The notes below the pieces were generated by a model. That model ran no database searches. It had not been told where the DNA came from and worked only from the letters and a program-made list of their open reading frames with translations. Positions 21,401-34,192 of a stretch of 64,000 bases of DNA are shown here, one piece after another (the stretch's first letter is position 1; the number at the start of each line of letters is the position of its first letter). Made by a program: the position numbers and the translations under genes. The stretch covers positions 25,012,523 through 25,076,522 of the forward strand of contig OY726578.1 of assembly GCA_963383645.1 (NCBI GenBank), written 5' to 3'. Source of the DNA: Muscardinus avellanarius. Lineage: Eukaryota > Chordata > Mammalia > Rodentia > Gliridae.

Positions 21401-24400
21401 GGTGACTGAGGGTCTGGGGTAGGTGGTGACTGAGGGTCTGTGGTAGATGGTGACTGAGGGTCTGTGGTAGGTGGTGAGGGTCTGTGGTAGGTGGTGACTG
21501 AGGGTCTGGGGTAGGTGGTGACTGAGGGTCTGTGGTAGATGGTGACATGGGTCTGTGGTAGGTGGTGACTGAGGGTTTGTGGTAGGTGGTGACTAAGGGT
21601 CTGTGGTAGGTGGTGAGGGTCTGTGGTAGGTGGTGACTGAGGGTCTGTGGTAGATGGTGACATGGGTCTGTGGTAGGTGGTGACTGAGGGTCTATGGTAG
21701 GTGGTGACATGGGTCTGTGGTAGGTGGTGAGGGTCTGTGGTAGGTGGTGACTGAGGGTCTGGGGTAGGTGGTGACTGAGGGTCTGTGGTAGGTGGTGACT
21801 GAGGGTCTGTGGTAGGTGGTGACTGAGGGTCTGTGGTAGGTGGTGACTGAGGGTCTGTGGTAGATGGTGACATGGGTCTGTGGTAGGTGGTGACTGAGGG
21901 TCTGGGGTAGGTGGTGACATGGGTCTGTGGTAGATGGTGACATGGGTCTGTGGTAGGTGGTGACTGAGGGTCTGTGGTAGGTGGTGACTAAGGGTCTGTG
22001 GTAGGTGGTGACTGAGGGTCTGTGGTAGGGTGGTTGATGTGAGGGGTCTGTGGTAGGGGACTATCTGCAGCTTCTCACTTGCCATTGCCCAGATCCCACA
22101 CAAGCAAGCCTCCTAGTCGCCACCGACAGATGCCTGAGGTGACCCAGGTGCCCTGTCTGTCTGGTCACCCGCGAGCCGAGCGGAACCAAGCGAAGGGAGG
22201 TCTGGCCGGGCCCTGGGGTATGGCCGGGCGCAGCTGGGCTGGGCTGGACAGACCACAGTGGCTGGGCCAGGCAGGCCGCTCACCTTTCTTCATGTCTCGG
22301 AAGGGCGGGTGGTTGGAGCAGTAGGGGCACAGCGGGTAGCTCTTGCCCCGGGAGCCCGAGGACCACAGGACCAGCTCGAAGTCATCCAGCGGGCACCGCA
22401 GCTCCTTGTAGAGCTTGATGGCACCGCTCTGGGGGAGGGTGTAGGTCTCGTCGCAGTGGGAGCAGTGCAGGCGGCTCGGCTTGGCCTAGGCAGTGCCAGG
22501 AGAGCAGGAGGCTGCTGGGCACCGACCTCCCGCCAGCCTCTTCCCCACACGCAGAGCACAGAGCACAGACGTGGCCTGCGCTAAGAGCCTAATGCTCTGT
22601 CAGGAGGACCCTCCCGAGCCGGCCACAAGCTCAGGACAGGGCCTCCGCACATGGAGATAGGGAGCTCCGCAGCCCTGGCCGGCTCAGGGCCATGATGGTG
22701 GGAAATGCAGGGTTAGGAATCACAGCGACGTGTGTCACGTGGTCTAATGGCACGTGTTCCTTGGCCTCGGGGAAGCGAAGGAGCTGACGCGCCTCTTAGT
22801 GATGCTGCCTGAGGACCCACAGAGCTCTGCCTCTGCGTGACTGACACAGCGCAGGGCCCACCGGCGACACGGCTCCCTTGAGGGAGCTCGAGGCGCTGGG
22901 CCTCCTCACCTACCTGGATGTACTTCATGAACCGGTGGCACTTCCCGCAGCGCGACAGGGGCTTGCCTGTGGCTGCTAGGGGCGAGAAGGACACTTCCAT
23001 CAGCTCGTCCATGCCTGGGGGCGACAGAGTGCGGCATCTCAGCCTCGCTCCCAGCCCCGCTAGCAGCCAGAGAGGAGGCCCGCACGTGGTGGAGGCCCTG
23101 GGGCGGGTGTGTTCCTGGTGCTGTGTCGTGTGGACTGGCCTGGTTAGTTTAACCCTGATGAGCAGCGAGGCCATGCACCACAGCCCAGATCTGGTAAGAG
23201 GTCTCGGAGGTGCCTCGGTCCCCGGGGTGCTGGCGGCCATGACAGAGAGGGGTCCTTCAGGGAGGGCAGGGAAGAGGCCGTCTTACCGGCGATGGAGTCC
23301 ACAAAGTAGTGGAACTTCCTCTTGAAGATGTCCAGGGTGTGGCCCAGGACCTGGTGGAAGTCGGCCTTGCCCTGGGCGATCAGGTTCAGCTGCTTCTCCA
23401 CTGCACTGCGGATGGTGGGGAGCACTAGCTCCGCGTCTGTGACAGACAGGCGCACTGCAGTGAGCCCGGCACCCAGGCCTGGCACCCGCTCCCCCTCCAG
23501 CTCTGCAGAGCCTCCGTCCTGGCCTCTGTCCCGCTGCTCAGCCAGAGCTGATGGCACCAGGTGGCCCGGAGCCCTCCCAGCCCCCCACAGGGAAACCTGT
23601 GCACAGTGGCCAGGGTCAGCCTGCATCTAGGGCCGCTTTACAGATGTCCTCGGGCCGGGTCTGTGCTTGCCCCTCTGCCTCCTGCGGGCCCAGGGCACCT
23701 CCAGGGGAGGCCTGAGGGTGCCTTGGCCCTCGAGGCCCCAGGCCCACCTAGAGAAGGGCTGCAGAAGAGAGCCCTTGCTTCCCCTCCATCCATCAGTGTG
23801 CCTTAGCAGGGCTTTGGATGGGTCTCGGCTCATCTGGAGGCGGCAGAGCTATGGCCAGGGAGAGCAGGAGCCCCGCAGGCCACAGGGCGCGGGCCTCGGC
23901 ACTCACCGATCTTGTAGTAGCCATGCACCAGGACAATGCCGAGGTTGGTGGGCCGGAGCCGGCGGCCGCTCTCCACGGTCACATAGTTGCGCTGGCAGAT
24001 GTTGTTGATGTGCACGGGGATGCTGGCATCAGTCCCTGCACATGGCACGGCCCCACGTCCCTCAGTCTGCCCAGTCGGCCAACGCAGGCTCCAGCCTACC
24101 CACCTATCACGGGGAGCCCGCAAGAGGGAGTGCTGTGTGCCTGATTCCCTGCACCTGTGCAGCACCACGGAGGGCCTGGGGGATCTTAGCTTGACAGCCG
24201 AGGACAGGCCGAGAGGTTAAGGGACTCTGCCAAGGTGGCAGAGCTGCTTCTACGACTGTTAAGATGACTTCCTCACCAGGCATGGTGGTGCATGCTTATA
24301 ATCCCAGTACTTGGGAGGCTGAGACAAGAAGACTACAGGTTCAAGGACAGCCTCAGCAAGAAATAAAGTAGGGCTGGGGTGTAGCTCAGAGGCAGAATGG

Positions 24401-27400
24401 CCCTGGTTCAATCCCCATACCAATAAAAAAAATCTCCTTGGCGTCTCCTACCTGGAGACTGTGGCACCTGCCCACTCCCGGAGTCAGGCCACCCTTCAGG
24501 GGTGCTGACTAGCTCAGGATCCAAGGTGGCCCCAGCTCCAGGGCTGCGGCTCCCCCACCTCAGAACTTCCTTGGTGGGGAAGGCCAAGGTGGACTGAGGC
24601 ATTTGGAGCTTGCTGGTCAGAGGGTCGAAAAGGAAACTCGCTCTGCCATGGTCAGTGCAGGCGGGCGACACCCTCAGCACGTGCCTGCCAGTCAGCACGT
24701 GCTGGCCCCGCTGCTCACAGGAGCACCTGGCCTTTACCAGGAAGCCAGGTCCTGGCATGCGCCTTTCCACGGGGGTGCCCGGATTGGCAGGTCGTGCGCT
24801 GGCCCACCAGATACCAGATGCCGGCCCCCAGGCTGGTGCTGGGCCCGGCAGCTTCCTGAGTGCCAGGAAGCTGCTTCCTGAGTGGCCGTCCTGGGGAGGG
24901 ACAGGCCGATGTCCATCACCACAGCCCCTGGTCATCCTGGGGAGGACAGGCTGGTGCCCATCACTGCAACCCCTGGCTGTCCTGGGGAGGGATGGGGCGG
25001 CACCCTCAACACAGTCCCTGGCCTGGCCATCCTTGGGAGGCTGGCCGGCGTCCATCACCGCAGCCCTGGCCGTCCTGGGGAGGCCGGCGTCTGGGCAGGC
25101 GCACCCACCGATTCCATGCTTCTCCATGAGTGTGATGAGCTCGGCCTCTGTCAGGTAGTCGGGCGGGCTCGTCTGCCTCTCCAGCATCTTCACCTCGCTC
25201 ACGGGGAACGAGTCGCCCTTCTGGCAGGTGGGCAGGCTCTCCTCCAGGGGCACGCTCTGCCAGGGCATGATCTCCGTGAAGCCTGGACAGACACCGCACG
25301 GCCACTCAGGGCTGTCCCAGGCGGCCTGTCCTGGGACCCGCCGCCCACTGTGAAGATGGAGGGAGGCCCGCCCGCGGCTGACCTGGCGAGATGACGGTCT
25401 TCCCCGAGCAGGTGAAGAGCTCGGGCCCAATCCGGAAGGAGATGGAGCTCTGCAGGTACTTGCAGTCCTGGCTGACGGTGGCAATGAAGTGCCGGGTGAT
25501 GTACTCGTACAGCCGCCATGCGTCGCCCCCTGCGGAGGCCCACAGCCAGTCACACGGAATCCCCACAGGGCCTCCCCCTGTTCCCCAGGGCTGCTTCCAG
25601 GCATGGCCACAGCCTTCCCACAGGAACGCGCGGTGCTCCAGCTCCTCACACGGCTCTCCCTTCCAGGTCGGCCTCGGCACGAGGGTCCCCAGCATGGCCA
25701 CCTGGGAGGCACAGCCACGGCCAGCCCTGTCCACTCCCAGGCCCACCCCACGCCCGAGGCTGTCTGCAGGGCCTCTCCCTGGTCAGCTGCGCTGCGCTCC
25801 TGTCCTCGGCCATCCCACCTGGGGCCTGAGGAGGGCTGGGACGGGAGGCACCAGGTACCTAGCTCCGCCTCTGTGGCCGACCTCATGGGGGTGATGGGGG
25901 GATGGTCACCGGCGTCATGGCCTTTCCGGGGGCGGTTGATGCCTTCTGCTAACAACCGCTTCACCTGCAGAGGACAGCAGAGGTGGGGCTGGCACGCTGC
26001 CCGTCAGTCCGGACTTGGCAAGGTGCCCACCTGTGCTGAGGGCCTAGGGCGGGCCCCGCGGGGGCAGGGGGTCCACGCACCGTGTCTGCCCAGTAGGGGT
26101 GGTTGGCCTGCTGCCGCAGAGAGCCCTTCAGGTCAAAGTTCTCAGGGTAGTGGGTGGTCTCTGTCCGCGGGTAGCTGATGTAGCCCTGTGTGTACAGCCG
26201 CTCGGCCGTCTGCATGGCATGCTGCGGCCCCATGCCTGTGAGACAGGAGGCTCAGCGGCTGGGGGCACCCACCTGGGCGAGGGCGAGGGGGCTCTGAGCA
26301 GGCATGCTGAGCTCCAAGGCCCCTGCAGCCACGGCAGCATGGCCACGGTGCTGATGTGGCCTCAGTGTGCCTGTCCCCGGCCTCCGCAAAGACGACAGAG
26401 TGTACCTGCTCAGTCCTGGGCCCTGCAGTGCCGTCCTGCACACTGGGGCCACTGAGGGAGGGCTCGTGCAGCTGACCCTGGCCAGCAGAGGCTGGCGTGC
26501 AGCTAGGGGTCACTAGGGGCATCGCCGCCCATGGCTCCTGGAGGGAGGGAGGTTACCCAGGACTGGAGGCTGCCAGTTGGCCCTCTAGTGACCGGGACCG
26601 AGATGCTGGCTCACCGGGAGGCCTTTCCCAGCACCAGCGGAAGCATTTGGGGACTCTGAGGTCCCAACGGCCTCTCGGCAGTGGCTCCCGAGCACTCTCA
26701 GTCTCGGCAGTGGCTCAGGAGCACTGCGATTTTCTTCTTGGTCCTGGGGATTGAGCCCAGGGGCATTCTACCTCTGAGCTACACCCTATCCCGTTTCTTT
26801 TACTTGTTGTTTTAAAAGAGGGTTTTGCTAAGTGGCTGAGGCTGACCTCAAACCTGCGCTCCTCCTGCTCAGCCTCCCAAGCACTGGGGTTATAGGTGTG
26901 TGTCATCGCATCCAGTGGCCACTGCCGTTGTTAAAATCTGTTATCGCACATCACGGAACCTTTAGAGCAGCCAGAGAGGTCACCTCACTGCCCTTTTCCT
27001 CCCGAGGAGAGAAGTGCCCCCGCGGCAGCCCAGCAGTCTGGCTCTGGAGCTGGACCTCCAGGGCGAGGCCTGTGGGGGGCTCTGCTGACCCAGAGACTGG
27101 GAAGGCCCTGCCCTGAGAGCGGCTTCCCAGGATCCCATCCCCGCGGCAGCCACGGGGCCATCGAGTCCTACGAAGCCGCCACCAGCGCCCTCGCTGCCTT
27201 CTGCGGACCCAGAGGGGCTGCGCTGCCAGCTCCCGGGCAGCCCTGTGCCGCGCGCTTTTCTTCCCACATGAGTTCAAAGGAGCTACTGAGTCTTACCCAT
27301 CAAACGAGAGGAAACCCTCCTTTTGTTACGACCTGCTCCTACCCTGGAACTTGAAGGTAAGTGAAATCTGAGGCGGCTCAAAGCCCAGAAGCCTTCAGGG

Positions 27401-30400
27401 GCTTTGCTGCCTGGGACACACTTAGCCCTGGCCAGCGCGGACATCGCCCTGCACGGGGCTCCAGGGTTGCCCTGAGCCTGGCTCAAGAAGCCTCGGGAGA
27501 GCCGGGCGTGGGGGCGCGCCTGCGCTCACAGTACTCGGGAGGCTGAGACAGGAGGGTGGCAGGTTCCAAGCCAGCCTCAGTAATTTAGCAAGACCCCATT
27601 TCCGAACAAAGAAAAGAGGGTGGGGGTTACCCGGCAGTAGAAGGCCCCGGGTTCCATCCCCAGCACACACAAATGCACACACGCGGCCTGGGGCTTAGGA
27701 GACGGCCCTACGCACCCAGGGCAGAGCTGGCCACTCGCAGCATCTCCACGGTGTTCAGGGCCAGTGGCCTCTGCTTGGCCTTTTCTTTCCTGCTTGTGGC
27801 CTCCACCTGGAAGAAGGGACAGACTGAGCGGTTCTGGAGGGGAGAGGCCACCGCGGAGGGAATCGAGACCTGCGCCCCTCGGCAGTCTGGAGCCTGGACC
27901 GGATGTTATTCAGACCAGGATGCACGAAGAGAAAAGCCCAGGAGTGCGAAGGGGGCGCGTGTACAGCCCACGGCGGGCGCCGCCTGGGCCAGCAAGGGAT
28001 GGCACAGGGCCGGACACTGCCATGCGTCCCGATGCACCAGGGCAGCCCCGGGTCAGGACTGTCGTGTGAAACACCGTACGTTGTAACTGCCGGCCACCAG
28101 TGAGGCTTCTGTAAGCACCACACAGCTAGTTAGCTGGAAGACCTGCGGGCCGCGCTTGGTGGTGAGCGCCAACTTCCCACCTCGGGCGGGTGCGCTCGGG
28201 CTCAAGAGATGGCTTTGTTTTGCCTACTGCAAAAACGACCCCAGCAGCTCAGCGCAGCCTCGGCCTCGCCAGCTGCACAGACTGGCCAGGGCAGCACCTT
28301 CCGGGTTCCAGGCTGCCCAGCGGGTGCTAACGCGAGCCCATTGTGCTGTGGCAGCAGAGGCGGTGGGCTCCTGGGGTGCGGCCCAGCGGGGAGCTGCTTC
28401 TCTGAGGAATACCATGGATGCTGTGGGCATGGAGCAGCTGTAGAGACGTTCAGGAAGCCTGAGACTGAAGCCGGGGCCGAGTGGCACGCACGGGCTGTCG
28501 GGAGCACAGGTGGGCGCCAGCTGGGTTGGCGGCTGCTTTGCTGTCTACCTGTCGAGCTCAGAGCGCCCTGCCATAACTGTGACTGCCCCACCCTGCGACA
28601 GCCTCCAGAGGGCGCACCGCCCTTCGTCAAGCCCCACAGAGGCGCGCCGTGTGACCCGGGCCTCCTGTCAACCTGCACACAGGTCCCCACAGCCGTCAGT
28701 GTCCGTATCTCAGAAAAGGGACATCAGTGTGCCATGGAGTCCTGCCCAGACGCCTCCTGGGAAGAGGAGAGCGAGGGCCTGGCAGGTCGCAGGCGTGGAC
28801 AGCGTCCTATACGGAATGGGGGCGCTGGGCCTTGCAGCTAACCCCCTAACCCCCCAGCAGAAACATCTTAGGAGTGCGTGTGTGAGAAGTTGGTCCTCCT
28901 TCAAAGCAGATGTCTGCTTCAGAGAGCAAGATGTGACCGGGGCAACAAGCTGTTCCTCTGGCCAGCAGCCTCCCAGGTCCCCCCCACTCAAGGCCGGCGT
29001 GGCAGGTGTGGGCGGGTGCGCACCTGGGCTTCCTTCTCTAGCTTCGTCATGTTTAGAAACATCTGCGCAATCTCCCGGTCGAACACTCTCACCCGGTCCC
29101 AGTCCACAAGGAGAGATCTGTCCTTATCAGTGCCAACCTGCAGGAGGAGCCCAACAGGTGAGAGAGGGCGGCGGGCAGAGGAGCACGTCTCCGTCCAGGA
29201 GGAAACCGTCCCCACTCGACGGTCTCATGGCTGCCTGTCCAGCTAGAGACACACAGGCTGACACCCACCCCACCAGGAATCAGCAGGCGGTGGCGAGAGG
29301 GTGGCCACTCCTCCAGGCCTGACCAGCCCCGCCCACCGAGGCCGCGCCCGGTACAGCTGGCCACCTAGAGGATCCTCAGCAAGACCTGGAAAGACCCAGT
29401 GGGATCGCGAAGGGATGAGAACCTTGGCCTGCAGCACCCAGTAGTTCTCCGGCTTGAAGGACTGGATCCTGTCGTGTCTCTCCACGCAGAAGCCCAGCGT
29501 GGGCGTCTGACAGGGCCCGAAGGAGATGAGAGAGCTGTCCAAGTCACCGTACTTCCCCTGGAAATACTTGGTCTGAAACCTAGAGGCGGCGGGTGGGAAG
29601 AGGAAGCGCGGTCAGATGTCACTGACACACCGTCATCTGGAAGTCCACCGGGGCTCAGTGGGCCGCGCTGGCAGGTGGCACAAGGTGGCTGCCACCTGCC
29701 TAGAAGTCAGCGTTCGAGCATCGTGGCCGTCAAAGAAGGATCCGTGTGCACGGGAGGGAGTGGTGAGCAAGCAGCTGCCCCATCTGGGGCCAGGAGCCTG
29801 TCGACCATACCCGCCACCCACGCAGCTCGCTGACCCACACCAGCTAAGTATATACATTGTTATCTTCAGTTTTCAACATGTGAAATCTGCCGTGGCTCAT
29901 CTGGGCTCCAGAGAGCAACCGAGGCATCCCGGGGCGCCGATGGGACAGGGGACAGGACGCTGTGTACCTGGTGAAGGCACAGCCGATGCGCAGGTCCAGC
30001 TCCTGGCGGGCGTCCACCGAGAGCGCCTCGTTGCGGTCCGGCTCGCCCAGGCGGGCCATGGCGTTGCAGATGTCTGTGTCGGTGATGGAGCTGAACCTGG
30101 CCCGGAACACCGTCTTCTCGCTGCCAGGGGCCTTGTTCATGACGGGCAGGACAGCGTCAAGGACCTGGCAAAGGGGCTGAGCTGCAGGTGGGGCCGGCCC
30201 TCCCACCACGACCGGCCTCCATCGCTCTGGCTCTTCTCCAGCCCTCCCGCAGGCTCCCTCTCCTTCCAGCTGCCCCTCTGGCTGCCACACCACACCGGCC
30301 CCTCTTCTGACCACTCTCAATCCCCCCAAAGCCAGATGCACTCCCGGGCCCCATGGCTACCCCACTGGGCCTGGCCCCACCTTCCTGGGAAGGGACTGGA

Positions 30401-33400
30401 GGAAAAAGGGAAGGAGTGAAGAGGGAGAGGCCGAGGGCAGAGCGGGAAGGCCCGGCCCAGCGGGCAGGTCAACAACCAATGGTTGTGCGCGGGGGCCACC
30501 CTACAGCCCTGCGCAGCCTGCTGGTGGGGAGAAGTGCCTTTGGAAGGAGGAAGCCCGTGAGCTGCCCCCGCCCCAGGTGCAAAGACCCTGGGTGGGCCTG
30601 AGGGAGGGATGGGAAGATGCGTCTGCAGAGGGCCCCTGAAGCCTGTGGTGAGTCTGCAGGGGAGCTGCACTACAACCAGGGGCAGGTCCCCACCTCACTG
30701 GGATGTCTCCTACCCAGAGGAACACTGGGTGACGCGAGAGGCCACCGCCCAAGAGGCACAGGGAGACTGGCTGCCTGCCACACACAGTGGGGGAGGCGCC
30801 AGGCAGGGCCCAACTGCGCCGCCACCTGCTCCAACAGGAGCGCTCCTTGGGGCGAGGGTGCTGGGCAGAGGGGAAAGGCCGGGAAGGAGCGTGGTGCTGA
30901 GGCGACCACCACCCGGAGGACAGTGACGAGCCGCCGCCCACCCTGAAGCTCCCTCAGCCCCCTCAGCAGGCCTGCGACTCAATGTACACAGGGAAGGCAC
31001 ACTACTCAGCCGGGGAATGGCGGACCACGCGCTGGCTGGGCGCCGTGCGAAGGCACAGGAGAGCCACGGGTCAACTCACCTCAAAGCAGATGTTCTCCCC
31101 TTCCTTGTCACAGTCCAGCCAGAGCACGATGTAGTCGCAGCCTCTGCCCTCCACCTGCCACACAGCATGGTCACCCACGTCTGCCACAGCGGGCCCGGGA
31201 CAGGCGGGGGCCCCCTGGGGGACGGAGCGTGGGCCTTGCTGCCTGGCCCCAAAGGAGTGTCGGCCACTCGGAAAGGAGTTTCCTTCAGAACTGCTCGTTT
31301 GCAGAACGGTAACTGCAATATACTCTTAACCCCAGAACTGAATAGCAAAGCCGGGTGCAGAGGTGCATGCCTGTAACCCCAGTACCTGGGAGGCCAAGCC
31401 AGGAGGATGCAGGTTCAAGGCCCGCCCCAGCAGCTTGAGGCCCTGCTACCTAATAAGGGCTGCGGGTTTAGCTCAGGTGTAGAAGGCCTCTGCCCTCAAC
31501 GCCCAGCACCGAAAGCAAAACAAAGCAAGCAGACAAAAACCTGGGGTAGTGAAAGAGCTGAAATAAGATCGCCCTAATTATTGACGGTGGTTACTTTGGG
31601 TCATGTGGCTGTGAATTCTTTTTCTCCTTTCTCTTTATTTATATTTTCCAATATTTCATAACACGTATGCATTTTTTTTTTTTTTGGTGGTACTGGGGTT
31701 CCTGGAAGCCCTTCTACCTCCGGGCTATTCTCCCAGACCTATTTTTAATATTTTTTTATTTGGAAACAGGGTCTCTTAAGCCACCAAGGCTGGCTCCGAA
31801 CCAGCGCGATCCTCCTGTCTCCGCCTCCCAAGCGCGAAGATTACATGCATGCACCACCACGCCCAGCAACACGTATGCATTTTTTTGTGGTACTGAACAT
31901 GGACCGCAGGGAATTCTACCTCTGATTTATACCACCAGGCCTATTTTATTTCATATTATTTATCTTAGTACAAAGGCTTAAACTCAGAGGCATTCTACCT
32001 CCAAGCTATACCCAAGGCTTTTTAATTTTGAAACAGGGCCTCACTAAGTTGCTGAGGGCCTTGCTTAGCTGCTGAGGCTGGCTTTGAACCCATGATTCTC
32101 CTGTCTCAGCCTCTCAGGTACCTTATTTTTTATTTTGAAACAGGGTTTTACTATGTTGCTGAGGCTGGCCGCCAACCTGCGAGGCCCTGGTCTCAGCCTC
32201 CCAAGCCCTGGGATTACAGGCGTGTACCACCATGCCTGGCTTGCCTTTTTTTTTTTTTTTTTATCAAATTGGGGAAAAGGCCTCAGTTAAACCGTTACCA
32301 AAGCTAAACATTTGCTCTCCAGGACCCAGTGACGGGGTGCCCAGGATGGGAGCCAGGCTGCAGGTGCCTAGAGCCAGCAGGGGGCGCTCACAGCGCGGGA
32401 GGCCGAGGTGGGGTGCAGGAGGTGGCCCCCCGGCAGCTCGGCCACACACCTGCAGGAACTTCACCATGTTCAGCTTGGGGTTCGCTTCCTTCTTCTCCGT
32501 TGGCGCCTGGCTGAACAGCTCGGCGGGGTCCACCTTGTCCCACTTGTTGTATTTTCCTGAAACCACAGCGCAGTGACGCGGTCACACTCACAGCTTGCCA
32601 GGGCTCAGCCATGATCGCCACAGCCTGGAGGACAGTGGTCCAGCTTCTGGAGTCCCGCGGCTGAAAGCACCTTTCTAAGCCACTCACTTGGCAGGGCCTG
32701 ACCTCCTGGCTCCTCCCGCCCTGCTCTTCATAGCCACCAACGGGCACCCAGGGCTCCCTGGAGGGTGGCCTCCACGGGCCTCCTGGCAGCACCACCTTCT
32801 CTATTGGTGGATGGCCGCGCTCGCAGGCCTGGCCTACAGCTGGCTTTCTTTCGGGCTCCGTGTCTTGCAGCCTGGCAAGGAGGGGCCAGGCAGAGCTATG
32901 TTCGACCCTGGCTCCCCATGCCCGCTGCCCACCTTGCTCAGGGCCTGCACACTTGGCCCTACACCAGTTGCCCCACCATCTTTGCTGCAGTCTCTGGGCA
33001 GCAAGAGCACGGAGGCTCTGCCCGCGCCAGGCCCCAGGCCGAGGGCACTGCCGCCTGCCACCGGAGTCCCCGCAGGCCTGGGAAGTGGGGCGCCCTTCCC
33101 CACTCACAGCGGGGCTCGAAGGGATGGCTGTCACCCAGCCAGAGTTAAATGAATAATAAACCTCTTTTCTTTAGAAAATTAGCCTGCCTCCCGCGTTCTG
33201 TTGTAAAAATGGAAAATGGACGAATAATGGGTCAGAGCCAGGCTGGACCACTGCTGACCACACGGCCCAGAGGTCTCTACTGCTGGCCTCTCCAAGGACA
33301 CTAAGAGAACAGGACAGCCACCATGTGACTAACAGACAAAGTCCCCCCAGAGGGAGCAGCAGCTGCGTGGAACCTGCCGGCCCCTCCTTCATAGGAAGGT

Positions 33401-34192
33401 ACATGTGGCGTGCGGGACCCCCAGCCCTCCTCCCTGACCTGCCGGACCCTGGCCAGTGCCACGCAGGGCACCCCTCAGCAGGATGGGGGCTCACCCAGGA
33501 AATCCAGGGTCATCACGTGACCGCAGACAGAGGTCATCTTGAAGCGGACGGGCTGACCAGCGAAGGTCCCTGTGTACTCGTGGACTGAGCATGCCCCGTT
33601 CAGCCCTTTGTGTGAGGACATGCTCCCTGGGAGAAGCAGAGATGGCGCTGCAGCCAGAGCCGGGAGGGCAGTCCCGCTCCCTCCAGGGCCCAGCATCTCA
33701 GCGCGCCAGGGCAGGGCCCAGCCCACCAGCCGCTCTCAAGTGACACGAGGTGCAGAGTCTGCATGCAGAAGCGGTGTTCGGCCCAACGATGCCCATGGCG
33801 TGGCCTTAAAGACCTGGGCTGGGCGGGTCCCAGCCATGTCAGCCCAAGGGCTGGTCCTGCCCTTGAGCGCACGCCAGGACTGGCCCTGCCCTCTGATGAA
33901 GGCGGCACCTCCTGCCTCCCCATGGACTAGGCTGTTCTCTTCCTGGGAGCCCCAGCTGGGCAGGTGTGGAAGCAAACACACGCCGAGTGACTCCCTCCCG
34001 CAGATGCTCCCTTAACACCTGCTGCCTGGACCCTATCAGCCTCGGCAGGGTGGAGCGACCCTTGAGAAACGACCTGGAGAGTGGAGAAAGGCCACCAAGA
34101 AGCCAGCGCGGGCCTCTCCTACCTCGGGAGAGGATCCTGGCAATGGCCTGAGCCAGGGACGGCTTCTCGGCCACCATGAGCACAACCTTCAT
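18467..34192 (-). CDS. TOP3B: TOP3B, DNA/RNA topoisomerase III-beta
   Basis: Seventeen coding exons: 34192–34123, 33626–33495, 32556–32450, 31154–31080, 30164–29968, 29579–29423, 29137–29024, 27806–27716, 26235–26081, 25964–25859, 25529–25383, 25282–25109, 24035–23907, 23436–23287, 23014–22914, 22485–22284 and 18942–18467. All use GT–AG and phases agree, giving 2,583 nt, 860 residues (human 862; a two-residue gap lies in the RGG tail). This type IA topoisomerase relaxes negatively supercoiled DNA, acts on R-loops and RNA, and partners TDRD3/FMRP (family knowledge). The TOPRIM domain starts with [10 protein letters not shown] and has the acidic DCDKEGE triad (117–123). The catalytic tyrosine is Y336 in [10 protein letters not shown], same position as human. 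The C-terminus has zinc-binding Cys motifs (CGKCHRF, CSHC, CNECTH) and an RGG-like stretch (about 825–838), ending AAYFV. Intact gene; identity very secure. Confidence 0.98.
19109..22057. repeat. About 2.95-kb minisatellite in the last TOP3B intron
   Basis: A continuous array fills nearly all of the intron between the last two TOP3B coding exons. The core on the plus strand is gggtctgtggtaggtggtga, extended by 'ctga' (24-nt unit), 'cat' (23-nt unit) or nothing (20-nt unit). Single-base variants recur (tctggggtagg, tctatggtagg, gtagatgg). A rare variant ('tcttagggt', then 'gatttgagggg') recurs at about 19701, 20149, 20593 and 20932, marking a higher-order period of roughly 340–450 bp. There are well over 100 units. 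Minus-strand frames stay open only because the units lack stops. Confidence 0.97.
24277..24430 (+). mobile_element. SINE, B1-dID type, plus orientation
   Basis: 'aggcatggtggtgcatgctt' opens the left half. An ID-like tail follows ('gggctggggtgtagctcaga') with 'caatccccataccaat' and an A-run. It lies in a TOP3B intron. Confidence 0.85.
24883..25090. repeat. Tandem repeat, 43–50-bp unit, 4–5 copies, beside a TOP3B exon
   Basis: Units start at about 24883, 24929, 24974, 25024 and 25067 with TGG(C/T)(C/T)(A/G)TCCTGGGGAGG-like sequence, followed by 'catcac' and 'cagcccctgg' segments. The array ends some 19 bp from the donor end of the TOP3B exon at 25109–25282. Confidence 0.85.
26728..26915 (-). 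mobile_element. SINE, B1-dID type, minus orientation
   Basis: Reversed ID head ('ggggattgagcccaggggca'), reversed linker with an altered 'gttttaaaagagggttttgc', then a reversed B1 half. TOP3B intron. Confidence 0.82.
27503..27672 (+). mobile_element. SINE, B1-dID type, plus orientation
   Basis: The left half ('ccgggcgtgggggcgcgcct') runs through 'cagtaatttagcaagacccc' to an ID-like tail with 'gggttccatccccagcacac'. It lies some 44 bp from the TOP3B exon at 27716–27806. Confidence 0.8.
31350..31530 (+). mobile_element. SINE, B1-dID type, plus orientation
   Basis: Left half 'agccgggtgcagaggtgcat', middle 'ggcccgccccagcagcttga', ID-like tail 'gggctgcgggtttagctcag', then an A-rich end. TOP3B intron. 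Confidence 0.75.
31678..31867 (-). mobile_element. SINE, family B, minus orientation, with target-site duplication
   Basis: A reversed family-B element begins with T-run, 'ggtggtactggggttcctgg' and 'aagcccttctacctccgggc'. The repeat 'aacacgtatgcattttttt' occurs at about 31660 and again at about 31868. The insertion is well defined. Confidence 0.88.
31880..32235 (-). mobile_element. Two SINE copies or fragments, minus orientation
   Basis: Two overlapping reversed heads (about 31885–31945 and 31970–32120) lead into reversed B1-like sequence ending 'gtaccaccatgcctggc' near 32240. They lie between TOP3B exons 3 and 4. Confidence 0.72.

Noticed and set aside
19109..22057. CRISPR-like array
   Set aside because: Units are directly tandem without unique spacers, in a mammalian intron.
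19002..22103. Long minus-strand open frames of the HHLPQTLS / PPTTDPQS type (up to 307 codons)
   Set aside because: They are translations of the minisatellite. The 24-nt unit is a multiple of three and lacks stops, so all reflect repeat structure, inside a TOP3B intron.
24408..25964. 518-codon minus-strand frame as a single-exon gene
   Set aside because: It runs through several TOP3B exons and introns. Only the pieces bounded by splice sites match TOP3B; the rest is intronic repeat.
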